Position numbers and translations under genes: made by a program. The notes under the pieces are model-generated. The model was given only the letters and a program-made list of their open reading frames with translations. It was not told the origin of the DNA and did not search any database. Of a stretch of 33,645 nucleotides of DNA, positions 1 through 7,675 are shown in pieces. This DNA is from an uncultured Dialister sp. GTDB lineage: Bacteria; Bacillota; Negativicutes; Veillonellales; Dialisteraceae. Position 1 is the stretch's first letter; every line of letters starts with the position of its first letter. The DNA is taken from assembly GCA_900759415.1 (NCBI GenBank), contig CAAEVC010000047.1, forward strand, positions 1-33,645. Direction: 5' to 3'.

Positions 1-118
1 CCATCACTTGCGTTAAGATTGTGATGAGATTATACCATGACTGGGACATTTTCATTTGTGGTTACTTGAGACAATATCACTTGTGGTTCATAGTTTTCTT
101 TTTGTCAAGGGAATTTCA

Positions 119-147
119 TTGACAGGCTTGACTGACTTCGATATAAT
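119..147 (+). promoter_or_regulatory. Consensus sigma-70 promoter of rpmH operon
   Basis: A perfect TTGACA (119-124) and a perfect TATAAT (142-147) are separated by 17 bases, about 54 bases before the rpmH start. A promoter this close to consensus fits a ribosomal protein operon. It probably drives rpmH, rnpA and yidD, and perhaps yidC and jag. Confidence 0.85.
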
Positions 148-200
148 TAGTCTGTTATGGTGTGCGAAAATGGCGCCAGCAAGTAAGGAGGTGTTTACTC

Positions 201-338
201 ATGGCAAAGATGACATTCCAGCCGAACAACCACTGGAGAAAACAGACTCATGGTTTCCGCGCTCGTATGAAGACTAAAGCAGGCCGTATTGTTCTCAAAA
301 GAAGAAGAGCAAAGGGCAGAAAGGTATTAAGTGCCTAA
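201..338 (+). CDS. rpmH: 50S ribosomal protein L34
   Basis: This 45-residue protein starts MAKMTFQPNNHWRKQTHGFR and continues into the very basic L34 core with RMKTKAGRIVLKRRRAKGRK. It is a structural protein of the large ribosomal subunit. Length and sequence match L34, which is usually 44-46 residues. The start is set by AAGGAGG at 184-190. The gene overlaps the rnpA GTG start by 8 bases, so the two are probably translationally coupled. It is too short to stand out by length alone but is unmistakable by sequence. In many bacteria dnaA lies divergently upstream; it is not inside this window. Confidence 0.97.
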   Translation: MAKMTFQPNNHWRKQTHGFRARMKTKAGRIVLKRRRAKGRKVLSA

Positions 339-708
339 TCTGGATGAAAAGGAAAGGGCGGATTTCAGTTTACCCCGCTCTTCCCGTATACGACAGAACA
401 GGGATTACCGTAGAATTTACCGTCAGGGTAAACGATTCAGCAACCGGATGGGCCTTCTGTATGTGATGAAATCTCATAAGAAGGATGTCCGCATTGGCTT
501 TGTGGCGACCAAGAAGATCGGTCATGCTTTTGCCCGCAACCGGGCGAAAAGACTGATGAAGGAGGTTTACCGACTTCACAGGCATGAACTTTCAGATCAT
601 CGGGAAGCTATTATGCTCGCTGGTGCTTTCCTCACCAGGTGTACCTATGAGGAGGCAGAGAAGGCGATCTTGTCATTATGGCGCAAAGCCGGAATGATGG
701 AGAATTAG
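331..708 (+). CDS. rnpA: Ribonuclease P protein component
   Basis: This 125-residue basic protein assists RNase P RNA in 5' maturation of tRNA precursors. The family signature is clear: RIRQNRDYRRIYRQGKR near the N-terminus and the conserved ARNRAKRLMKE segment around residues 67-77, which carries the RNR RNA-binding motif. The start used is a GTG at 331 inside the end of rpmH, preceded by a weak AAAGG. No better in-frame start lies before the conserved region. The stop at 706-708 is one base from yidD. The rpmH-rnpA-yidD-yidC order is the classic arrangement near the replication origin. Confidence 0.95.
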   Translation: MPNLDEKERADFSLPRSSRIRQNRDYRRIYRQGKRFSNRMGLLYVMKSHKKDVRIGFVATKKIGHAFARNRAKRLMKEVYRLHRHELSDHREAIMLAGAFLTRCTYEEAEKAILSLWRKAGMMEN

Positions 709-709
709 A

Positions 710-919
710 ATGAAAACTGTAATCATCGGGATGATACATTTTTATCAGCATTTTATTTCTCCGCTGAAATCGCCGTGCTGCCGGTTTACGCCTACCTGCA
801 GTGAGTATGCTCTGCAGGCGGTGGAGAAATATGGAGCCCTCAAAGGCAGCTGGCTCGCTGTGAAACGGATCATCCGATGCAATCCTTTTTGTAAGGGTGG
901 CTATGATCCATTACCGTGA
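710..919 (+). CDS. yidD: Membrane protein insertion efficiency factor YidD
   Basis: This 69-residue protein has the family signature: FYQHFISP, then PCCRFTPTCSEYA, and C-terminal RIIRCNPFCKGGYDPLP. YidD is a small amphipathic membrane-associated protein that helps YidC-dependent insertion. The ATG lies one base after the rnpA stop, and yidC follows about 150 bases later. Length is normal, and the Cys residues of the two conserved motifs are all present. Confidence 0.95.
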   Translation: MKTVIIGMIHFYQHFISPLKSPCCRFTPTCSEYALQAVEKYGALKGSWLAVKRIIRCNPFCKGGYDPLP

Positions 920-1073
920 CCTGCTGCTTTTTTATTATCTGAAATTACAAAGGATGCCTTTCCCATTTCCATAACATCGGCGGATATTCCGCTATTTCCC
1001 AAAACTCACCTGCCTTTGAAATGCAGAAGACAGGACGTAAACGGTTGAAATGAAGACCGTATAAGGAGTAATA

Positions 1074-2054
1074 ATGAGTGATTTTCAGATTCCGCTTCTA
1101 AGCGACCTTGTAGGCTTTCTCGCAGATATCATGCGCGTATGCCTGCAGTATGCCTATCAACTGACTGACGATATGGGATACCCGAGCTACGGTATCGCCA
1201 TCATCGTACTGACTATTGTCATTAAAACTGCACTCCTTCCACTGGCTGTGAAACAGATCAAATCCATGAAGGCCATGCAGGAAATCCAACCTCTGATGCA
1301 GAAGATTCAGAAGAAGTACAAGAATGATCCGAAGAAGCTCCGCGAAGAAATGAGCAAGCTTTACAAGGAACATGGTGCCAATCCGGCATCCGGCTGTCTT
1401 CCTCTTCTCATCCAGATGCCGTTCCTGGTAGCTATTTACTACGCACTGCAGGGATTCCCCTATGACCCGGCCCATGAAAGTTTCCTGTGGCTGGACAGTC
1501 TGGCAGTACCGGATGAAACATACATCCTTCCTATTCTTTCGGCCGCTTCTACCTTCATTATTTCCTGGCAGACTACGCCGAAAGATGCACCGAGCAATCA
1601 GAAGACCATGCTTCTTGTCATGCCTTTAATGATTGGCTGGATGTCTTTGAATTTCCCAAGCGGTCTTGTTATTTACTGGATCGTAGTCAACCTGTATCAG
1701 CTCGTTCAGCAGACTATCATGTTCCGCGGCGAAATGATGGAAAGACTGAAAGGCACTCCTGACCCGAAGAAGAAGGGGGTCGTCACCGTTCACGGCGATG
1801 TACAGGCAGAAAAAATCAAAGAGGAAGCAAAGAAGAAAAAGATCATCCGCAAGCGGGTCATCAAGAAGGTTGTAAAGAAAAAAGAAACAGCTGACGATGA
1901 AAACAAAGAGGCCTCTAAGGCAGAACAGGGAAATGAATCTCCTGCTCCTGTAAAGGAAGCTCCTGTTTCTGAAAAGAAAGAGGAACTGAAAAAAGAGGCT
2001 CCTTCTGATAAGAGTGAAACAGTTCAATCCGGGGAGGCTGATGAAACCAAATGA
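1074..2054 (+). CDS. yidC: Membrane protein insertase YidC/Oxa1
   Basis: This 326-residue insertase places proteins into the cytoplasmic membrane, alone or with SecYEG. It is the short Oxa1 type without the large periplasmic domain of proteobacterial YidC. Predicted membrane segments lie near residues 10-30, 40-58, 105-125, 150-165 and 175-215, with a basic cytoplasmic hairpin (about 60-98). The conserved groove position, Arg in E. coli and B. subtilis homologues, reads Lys here (K51 in IVIKTALLPL). From about residue 245 the protein ends in a long Lys-rich then Glu-rich tail, probably for ribosome contact. The start is preceded by AAGGAG. It overlaps jag by 4 bases (ATGA). Confidence 0.93.
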   Translation: MSDFQIPLLSDLVGFLADIMRVCLQYAYQLTDDMGYPSYGIAIIVLTIVIKTALLPLAVKQIKSMKAMQEIQPLMQKIQKKYKNDPKKLREEMSKLYKEHGANPASGCLPLLIQMPFLVAIYYALQGFPYDPAHESFLWLDSLAVPDETYILPILSAASTFIISWQTTPKDAPSNQKTMLLVMPLMIGWMSLNFPSGLVIYWIVVNLYQLVQQTIMFRGEMMERLKGTPDPKKKGVVTVHGDVQAEKIKEEAKKKKIIRKRVIKKVVKKKETADDENKEASKAEQGNESPAPVKEAPVSEKKEELKKEAPSDKSETVQSGEADETK

Positions 2055-2878
2055 AAACAGTGAGAATCACAGCAAAAACAATTGATGCAGCTGTAGAAGA
2101 AGGTCTGAAACAGCTGGGAATCAGCCGGGAAGAAGCGATTGTTCACGTGGTAGAACAGCCATCCAGCGGACTCTTCGGACTGATTCACAAGAAGATGGCT
2201 GTCGTAGATATCACAGATCCGGAAGATAAACCGGAAGCAGCCGTTGAAACACCGGAAGAAAAAGCGCCTGAAGCTACTGAAGAAGTAACTGTAGAAACCG
2301 CAGAAACTGAAGAAGTGGCAGAAGAAACAGCACCAGAAGCTGATGCAGCAGAAGAAAAAGCTGAAACTTCTGAAGCTCCGTCAGAAAAGAAGAAAGCTGA
2401 TGAATTCGTATTCAATCCGGAAGAACAGGAAAAGACAGCAGAAGAAGCAAAAGCTTTCCTTGAAAATGTATTCAAGGGCATGCATCTTTCTGTCACCATG
2501 GAACGGATGATGAATGAAGAACGGATCCTCATCAATCTCAGAGGTGAAGGCCTCGGCATCCTTATCGGAAAACATGGCCAGACCCTGGATGCTCTTCAGT
2601 ATCTCACCAACCTGGCAGCCGGAAAAGCTTACCATCACCATTACTTCGTTCTCCTGGATGTAGAAAACTACAGAGAACGGCGTAAGGCAACCCTGGAAGC
2701 CCTCGCAAGACGGCTTGCAGGCAAGGTAAGACGGACTGGGGAACCGGTAGAACTGGAACCTATGTCTGCCGCTGAAAGAAGAATCATCCATCTCGCCCTC
2801 CAGGCTGATGGAGCAGTCACCACAGAAAGCGAAGGCGAAGCACCCCATCGCTATGTAGTGATCAAACTGAAAGACTGA
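2051..2878 (+). CDS. jag: RNA-binding protein Jag/KhpB (Jag_N, KH, R3H)
   Basis: This 275-residue protein has three parts. A Jag_N domain spans residues 1-53, an acidic low-complexity linker about 57-117 (repeated ETxE/AEE), and KH plus R3H domains about 135-275. The KH loop is IGKHG (172-176) and the R3H motif is R243xxxH247. KhpB homologues bind small and messenger RNAs and affect cell elongation and division in Gram-positive bacteria. The gene overlaps yidC by 4 bases, the usual pairing. The linker is a typical spacer and probably disordered. A strong terminator follows. Confidence 0.94.
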   Translation: MKTVRITAKTIDAAVEEGLKQLGISREEAIVHVVEQPSSGLFGLIHKKMAVVDITDPEDKPEAAVETPEEKAPEATEEVTVETAETEEVAEETAPEADAAEEKAETSEAPSEKKKADEFVFNPEEQEKTAEEAKAFLENVFKGMHLSVTMERMMNEERILINLRGEGLGILIGKHGQTLDALQYLTNLAAGKAYHHHYFVLLDVENYRERRKATLEALARRLAGKVRRTGEPVELEPMSAAERRIIHLALQADGAVTTESEGEAPHRYVVIKLKD

Positions 2879-2882
2879 GTGG

Positions 2883-2911
2883 AAATGAGTCGCGAAAGCG
2901 GCTCATTTTTT
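2883..2911 (+). terminator. Intrinsic terminator after jag
   Basis: An 11-bp stem (2883-2893 with 2898-2908, one G-T pair) closes on a GAAA tetraloop and runs into a T tract. It ends the rpmH-jag cluster. Confidence 0.9.
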
Positions 2912-3069
2912 ATTGGGAATGATGAGCATGAATCTTTTACGGATAACGGCGCGAGACTTCAAAAGACAGAGAAGAGAAAAGAGTGAAGAGACGGGAGATT
3001 CCTTATAAGAAAAAAACATTTTGATTTTCTTATGAAACTTTTTCGGGTAACGGCGGGAGGCCGAAAAAC

Positions 3070-3131
3070 AGCTATGAGCTATGAGCGATGAGCTATGAGC
3101 GAAGAGCGAAGGACGTCGGCTCTGCCGACGT
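3070..3131 (+). repeat. Heptad array (6 units) plus 8-bp dyad
   Basis: Six exact 7-bp units lie end to end at 3070-3111 (AGCTATG twice, AGCGATG, AGCTATG, AGCGAAG twice). A perfect dyad ACGTCGGC-TCT-GCCGACGT follows at 3113-3131. This is the clearest copy of a repeat family found in most intergenic gaps here. The remainder of the 2912-3186 gap holds two copies of a short recurring motif (ACGGATAACGGCGCGA near 2939-2954, GGTAACGGCGGGA near 3049) and a small hairpin near 3154-3171. No gene is visible. Confidence 0.85.
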
Positions 3132-3186
3132 ATAAATAAAGATTTCGGCGCAGCTGCCCTTAGGGGCAGTAAATGGTAATCGCCGC

Positions 3187-3215
3187 TGATGAAATATCCT
3201 CCCTCATGGTATAAT
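3187..3215 (+). promoter_or_regulatory. Extended -10 promoter of recQ operon
   Basis: A TATAAT at 3210-3215 is preceded by TGG (3207-3209), an extended -10 element. No good -35 is seen at the expected spacing. It lies 30 bases before the recQ start and probably serves recQ-thyA-dfrA-flavodoxin. Confidence 0.65.
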
Positions 3216-3245
3216 AGAAAGGACATAGAGAAGGGAGGGGAGAGA

Positions 3246-5537
3246 ATGAATGCTGCGGAAGTGTTAAAGAAATATTTTGGATATGATATGTTTCGTCCGA
3301 AACAGAAGGAAGTGATCGATCATATCATGGAGGGCAAGGATGCGCTGGCCATCATGCCTACAGGAGCAGGGAAATCCATTTGCTTTCAGATTCCTGCTCT
3401 TTTGTTTCCTCATGGCACTCTGATTATTTCTCCTCTCATTTCCCTGATGAAAGACCAGGTGGAATCCCTTCTGGAGCAGGGAATCCCTGCGTCTTATGTG
3501 AACAGTACGGTACCCTATGAGGAGTCTATCGAAAGGCTCCGGGATCTGTACCGCGGGAAAATCAAGCTCCTCTATCTGGCACCGGAAAAACTGGAGCCTT
3601 CCTATTTCACCAGCTGTCTTGTGCAGGTGCCTCTTTCCATGATTGTCATCGATGAGGCTCACTGCGTTTCCCAGTGGGGCCATGATTTCAGACCTTCCTA
3701 CCGTAAGATCCGTTCCTTCATTGAAGCACTTCCGGTGAAACCGGTGGTGACTGCCTTTACGGCTACTGCCACTCCTCTTGTGGAAAAGGATATGAAGGAA
3801 AGCCTTGGCCTTGAGAAGGCAGAAGTATTCCGGACAGGCCTTGACCGGCCCAATCTTTCTTTCCGGGTGATCCAGTCCGCAGGAAAAGATGATTTCATCC
3901 TCCGGTATGTGAAGAGCCATAAGAAGGAAAGCGGCATCATTTACTGTGCCACCAGAAAAGCGGTGGAGAAGGTCTATGATCTGCTGGAAAGCCATGGCCT
4001 CAAGGCAGGGAAGTACCATGCGGGCATGACGGACGAGGAAAGGAAGAAAGCGCAGGATGATTTTTCCTACGATGTCACCACTGTCATGGCGGCTACCAAT
4101 GCGTTCGGTATGGGCATCGACAAGAGTAATGTGAGATATGTCATCCATTACCAGATGCCAAAGAGTCTGGAAGCCTATTATCAGGAGGCAGGAAGAGCAG
4201 GAAGAGACGGTTCGAAGGCAGAATGTATCCTTCTTTACAGCGGACAGGATGCCAGGATCCAGCGGTATCTCATCGAACAGGGCAATCAGGATGATGAGCA
4301 GCGGCAGATGGATTACCGCAGGATGAATGCTATGGTAGATTACTGCCAGACTACTGCATGCCTCAGGAATTACATCCTTTCCTATTTTGGAGAAAAGGCA
4401 GAGGGTACCTGCGGTCACTGCGGCAACTGCGAGACCAGGGAAGGCAGGGTGGATATTACAGACAGTGCGGTCCTCATTTTCCGTACCATCCGTTCCCTGA
4501 AAGAACGGTTCGGTGTGCAGATCATTGCCGACGTGCTTCATGGCAGCCATACGAAGGCCATCGAAGAGCGGCATCTGGAGAAGACCCCTACTTTTGGAAA
4601 ACTTTCTTTTGAGAAAGTGAAATATATAAAGACTGCCATCAACAGTCTCATTGCTGACGGTTATCTGAACCGGGAAGGCGATACCTATACGGTGGTTAGG
4701 CTGGCAGAAAAAGGAATGGCCGTGCTGAAAGGGACCCTCCGGGTAGAAGGGCTTGCTTTCGGCGCCGAAGAGGTGATTGCAGATGCTGCAGTGACGAAGA
4801 AAATCGGAAAGAAGGACAGAGAAAGAGGAGGGCTTTTCGAAGAACTCCGGAAACTCCGTACCGCCATTGCCAGAGCGGAAAGAGTCCCGCCCTTTGTGGT
4901 ATTCTCTGATGCCACTCTGGAGGACATGGTTTCCATCATGCCCAAGACCCTGGAAGATATGGGAAAAGTTCATGGGGTAGGCGCGTTCAAGCTGCAGAAA
5001 TACGGTCCCCGTTTTCTCGCTCTTCTGACAGGTGCAAAACCTGCAGAGGATGAGGAAATCGAAGAAACCGGGGAGATGGAAGAAGAAAGGAATGAGGAGC
5101 TTCTTGACAGGCTGAAGAATCTCCGGCGGCAGATGGCTATTGAAAGCCATAAACCGCCAAAATCTATTTTCACCGACAGCATGCTGGAAGATATGGCCCT
5201 TTTAAGGCCGTCCACACTGGAGGATTTAAGAAAGATCAAAGGAATAGGCATCAAGAAATCTCAGGACTACGGCATTCCTTTCCTGAAAATCATACAGGGA
5301 AGCCCTTATGAGGAAAGAAAGGAAAGCGATTCTCTGGAGGAAGGCGCGCGGTATCTCTTCCTGAAAAAAGTAAGGGACCGGATTACCATGAGCGGGAAAG
5401 AGAAGGAAGATTTCTTCACTGATGAAGATCTTCACCAGCTGGCAAGAGGAGATAATACACCACTTAAGCTCCTTTCCGCCTGGTCCAGGGAAGAATTTGA
5501 AAAAGCCATTTCATTATATAAAAGGATTACAGGATAA
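3246..5537 (+). CDS. recQ: ATP-dependent DNA helicase RecQ with two HRDC domains
   Basis: This 763-residue 3'-5' DNA helicase acts in recombination and fork repair. Visible elements are Walker A MPTGAGKS (37-44), DEAH (136-139) and the aromatic-rich loop after it, the helicase C lobe with QEAGRAGRDG (313-322), four zinc cysteines C372/C389/C392/C395 with the RecQ 17-3-3 spacing, an RQC winged helix (about 405-500), and two HRDC domains (about 525-597 and 614-686). Most RecQ proteins have one HRDC. A C-terminal stretch (about 700-760) may be a third, degenerate one. The ATG at 3246 follows GGGAGGGGAGAG; an in-frame start 57 bases upstream overlaps the promoter and is rejected. Confidence 0.94.
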   Translation: MNAAEVLKKYFGYDMFRPKQKEVIDHIMEGKDALAIMPTGAGKSICFQIPALLFPHGTLIISPLISLMKDQVESLLEQGIPASYVNSTVPYEESIERLRDLYRGKIKLLYLAPEKLEPSYFTSCLVQVPLSMIVIDEAHCVSQWGHDFRPSYRKIRSFIEALPVKPVVTAFTATATPLVEKDMKESLGLEKAEVFRTGLDRPNLSFRVIQSAGKDDFILRYVKSHKKESGIIYCATRKAVEKVYDLLESHGLKAGKYHAGMTDEERKKAQDDFSYDVTTVMAATNAFGMGIDKSNVRYVIHYQMPKSLEAYYQEAGRAGRDGSKAECILLYSGQDARIQRYLIEQGNQDDEQRQMDYRRMNAMVDYCQTTACLRNYILSYFGEKAEGTCGHCGNCETREGRVDITDSAVLIFRTIRSLKERFGVQIIADVLHGSHTKAIEERHLEKTPTFGKLSFEKVKYIKTAINSLIADGYLNREGDTYTVVRLAEKGMAVLKGTLRVEGLAFGAEEVIADAAVTKKIGKKDRERGGLFEELRKLRTAIARAERVPPFVVFSDATLEDMVSIMPKTLEDMGKVHGVGAFKLQKYGPRFLALLTGAKPAEDEEIEETGEMEEERNEELLDRLKNLRRQMAIESHKPPKSIFTDSMLEDMALLRPSTLEDLRKIKGIGIKKSQDYGIPFLKIIQGSPYEERKESDSLEEGARYLFLKKVRDRITMSGKEKEDFFTDEDLHQLARGDNTPLKLLSAWSREEFEKAISLYKRITG

Positions 5538-5548
5538 AAGGAGACATT

Positions 5549-6343
5549 ATGAGCCTTGCAGATAAGGAATACCTGGGAATTGTAAAGAATATACTGGATA
5601 AGGGAGCCATCGGACAGAACAGGACCGGCATGCCGGCCTACAAGCTGCCCCATCAGATCATGCAGTTTGACCTGGAAAAGGAATTCCCCATCCTCACCAC
5701 CAAATTCGTAGCATTCAAGACAGCTGTCAAGGAAATCCTCTGGATCTGGCAGAAACAGTCCAACGATGTACGCCTCCTCCAGAAGTGGAACTGCCACATC
5801 TGGGATGAATGGATGAAAGAAGACGGCACCATCGGAAAGGCTTACGGATACCAGCTGGGGAAATATCATCAGGTAGATACGCTTCTGAAGACATTGAAGG
5901 AAGACCCGGAAAGCCGGCGCATGGTGGTAGATCTCTGGAATGTAAAAGATCTGCCGGACATGGCCCTCTATCCCTGTGCTTTCCTTACCATGTGGGATGT
6001 ATCCAGCGACGGCCATCTGAACTGCATGCTGGTACAGAGAAGCGGTGATATGGGACTGGGCGTCCCTTTCAACATGGCCCAGTATGCCGCTCTTGTGTGC
6101 ATGATTGCCCAGGTGAGCGGACTGAAACCAGGTCTCTTCACCCATGTGATCAACAATGCCCATATTTATGAAAACCATGTGGATGCCCTGAAGAAACAGC
6201 TGGAAAGACTGGACGATGCCTACGACGCACCGAAACTCATCCTCAATCCGGACATCAAAGATTTCTACGATTTCCAGCCGGAAGACATCCGTCTTGATGA
6301 TTATAAGCACCATGAAAAGATTGCTATGGAGGTATCCGTATGA
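5549..6343 (+). CDS. thyA: Thymidylate synthase (B. subtilis ThyA-like branch)
   Basis: This 264-residue enzyme makes dTMP from dUMP with methylene-tetrahydrofolate. The nucleophile is C143 in YPCAF; R123/R124 and QRSGD (163-167) with GVPFN (171-175) bind phosphate and dUMP. Several stretches (IWQKQSNDV, HIWDEW, EDGTIGKAYGYQLGK, and KDFYDF near the end) recall, from memory, the divergent ThyA of Bacillus subtilis and phage phi3T rather than the common E. coli type. It lies 11 bases after recQ with an AAGGAG site and overlaps dfrA by ATGA, so dTMP synthesis and folate regeneration are coupled. Confidence 0.93.
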   Translation: MSLADKEYLGIVKNILDKGAIGQNRTGMPAYKLPHQIMQFDLEKEFPILTTKFVAFKTAVKEILWIWQKQSNDVRLLQKWNCHIWDEWMKEDGTIGKAYGYQLGKYHQVDTLLKTLKEDPESRRMVVDLWNVKDLPDMALYPCAFLTMWDVSSDGHLNCMLVQRSGDMGLGVPFNMAQYAALVCMIAQVSGLKPGLFTHVINNAHIYENHVDALKKQLERLDDAYDAPKLILNPDIKDFYDFQPEDIRLDDYKHHEKIAMEVSV

Positions 6344-6813
6344 CCCTTTCTGTCATTGTGGCCAGAGCAAAGAACGGCATTATCGGAAAAAACAATACTC
6401 TCATCTGGCATCTTTCTGATGATCTGAAGCATTTCAAAACCCTCACCATGGGCCATCCCATCATTATGGGAAGGAAAACCTTCGAAAGCCTTCCTTTCCT
6501 TCTGCCTGGAAGGACCCATTATGTGCTTACAGGAAATAAGGAGTACAGCGCACCGGCGGGAGTGATGATTTTCCATTCCGTCAAAGACCTTCTGGACCAT
6601 CTTCCTGAAGGGGAGAACTTTGTCATCGGCGGAGAACATATTTACAGAGAACTTCTTCCCTATGCAGATACCCTCTATATCACAGAAATCGACAGGGACT
6701 ATGAAGGCGATGCGTCCTTCCCGTCCTTTTCCATGGAAGACTGGGAAATCGCTGACGAAAGAGAAGGAGAAGGGGACATTCCCCACCGTTTTGTGACCTA
6801 TAAAAGAAGATAG
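6340..6813 (+). CDS. folA/dfrA: Dihydrofolate reductase
   Basis: This 157-residue enzyme reduces dihydrofolate produced by the adjacent thymidylate synthase. The N-terminal Met20-loop region (NGIIGKNNTLIWHLSDDLKHF), MGRKTFES, LPGRTHYVLTGN and FVIGGEHIYRELL are all typical. The catalytic acid is D28 and the loop Trp is W23. The residue matching Pro21 of E. coli FolA is Ile22 here. Substitutions at that position are known in trimethoprim-resistant FolA mutants, but the backbone differs, so no resistance is inferred. The start overlaps the thyA stop by 4 bases. Confidence 0.93.
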   Translation: MTLSVIVARAKNGIIGKNNTLIWHLSDDLKHFKTLTMGHPIIMGRKTFESLPFLLPGRTHYVLTGNKEYSAPAGVMIFHSVKDLLDHLPEGENFVIGGEHIYRELLPYADTLYITEIDRDYEGDASFPSFSMEDWEIADEREGEGDIPHRFVTYKRR

Positions 6814-6841
6814 ATCCTGAAATGTGGAAAGAAGGTATCTT

Positions 6842-7258
6842 ATGAAAATCGCAGTACGGTACTACACAAGAGGCGGCGCTACAGAAAAAGTTGGGAAAGC
6901 CATTGCAGAAGCGCTGGGTGTAAAAGGAGAAACCATTGACAGACCACTGGATGAAAAGGTGGACCTCCTCTTCATCGGAAGCGGCGTCTATAAGGGGAAA
7001 ATAGATCCCCGCATGAAGAAATGGCTGGAAAATCTGGATCCCTCAAAAGCAGGAAAGGCGATTTTCTTCTCCACCTCCCTCTTCAGCGGCGGTGACAGCG
7101 ATGAACAGGTAAGGCATATCCTTACTGCCAAAGGGATCCCCATGGACAACAGGACCTTCCACTGCCATGGCCGTTTTCTCTTCTTCTACAGAAACCATCC
7201 TGACAGCCAGGACCTTATGGAAGCGGCTATCTTCGCAAAGAACATGGCAAAGAAATGA
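6842..7258 (+). CDS. Flavodoxin-like protein
   Basis: This 138-residue protein has a flavodoxin fold. It opens KIAVRYYTRGGATEKVG, a beta strand followed by the phosphate-binding loop for FMN, and later has LFIGSGVYKGKIDP and FFSTSLFSGG, the strands flanking the flavin. It probably carries electrons, but its partner is unknown. The ATG at 6842 follows GAAGG; an upstream in-frame GTG at 6824 has no ribosome site. It lies 28 bases after dfrA and is probably the last gene of the recQ operon. Confidence 0.82.
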   Translation: MKIAVRYYTRGGATEKVGKAIAEALGVKGETIDRPLDEKVDLLFIGSGVYKGKIDPRMKKWLENLDPSKAGKAIFFSTSLFSGGDSDEQVRHILTAKGIPMDNRTFHCHGRFLFFYRNHPDSQDLMEAAIFAKNMAKK

Positions 7259-7614
7259 ATATGAAAGGGAAGCTATGCAGTGCAGCAGAGCTTCTCTTTT
7301 TTGATGAAACAATTTCCGTTAAGACCTCTCGCAGGAAGATAATCTGGGATGATCATTTATTCAGTAAAATCGCATATATCATGTGCCGGCAGCCAGATTT
7401 GCCGGTGGACCCTATATTTTTTTATTGTAACCATAGGATTGACAATAACAGAAATTTTTATATACTGTCTAAATTTTTTCTTATATATCGAATTTAATAA
7501 AATAAGGATACAGAATATGAATTTTAGTTAATATTATAATTAAATATTACCTAACTAATAAAAGATATTTTTAAACTAATAAAATGGTATGCCAGTAAAA
7601 ATAATTTTGGTTTA
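7259..7614. other. AT-rich gap before feo operon
   Basis: About 350 bases without a convincing gene. A small hairpin (CCGGCA 7386-7391 with TGCCGG 7400-7405) is followed by T-rich sequence 14 bases on and may be a weak terminator for the flavodoxin gene. Beyond it the DNA becomes very AT-rich, with an inverted repeat TTAGTTA/TAACTAA (7524-7530 and 7552-7558). Confidence 0.5.
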
Positions 7615-7643
7615 TTGACTAATTACATAAGGCACCTTATTAT
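7615..7643 (+). promoter_or_regulatory. feo promoter with overlapping palindrome
   Basis: TTGACT (7615-7620) and TATTAT (7638-7643) are 17 bases apart, about 30 bases before feoA. The inverted repeat ATAAGG-CA-CCTTAT (7627-7640) fills the spacer and overlaps the -10, a classic repressor position. Given the iron-uptake operon, a metal-dependent repressor (DtxR or Fur type) is the natural candidate; the site is not an obvious Fur box. Confidence 0.7.
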
Positions 7644-7675
7644 AGAAGTATCCCAATAAGATAGAAAAGGAGATT

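Noticed and set aside
56..277. A 73-codon frame overlapping the rpmH promoter and start
   Set aside because: It is the shadow of rpmH in another frame and would run through a consensus promoter.
3070..3111. CRISPR-like array
   Set aside because: The units are 7 bases and contiguous, without spacers, and there are no cas genes.
3264..5150. A 628-codon open frame on the minus strand inside recQ
   Set aside because: It is the exact antisense shadow of a clear RecQ gene; its translation has no domain and no ribosome site. Similar long shadows occur opposite mnmG, ftsH and the transferase-like gene because of biased codon use.
7386..7405. Strong terminator after the flavodoxin gene
   Set aside because: The stem is only 6 bp and the T run is 14 bases away, so it is mentioned but not called.
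7255..7497. An 80-codon frame overlapping the end of the flavodoxin gene
   Set aside because: It has no ribosome site, enters AT-rich noncoding DNA, and its translation looks like no protein family.
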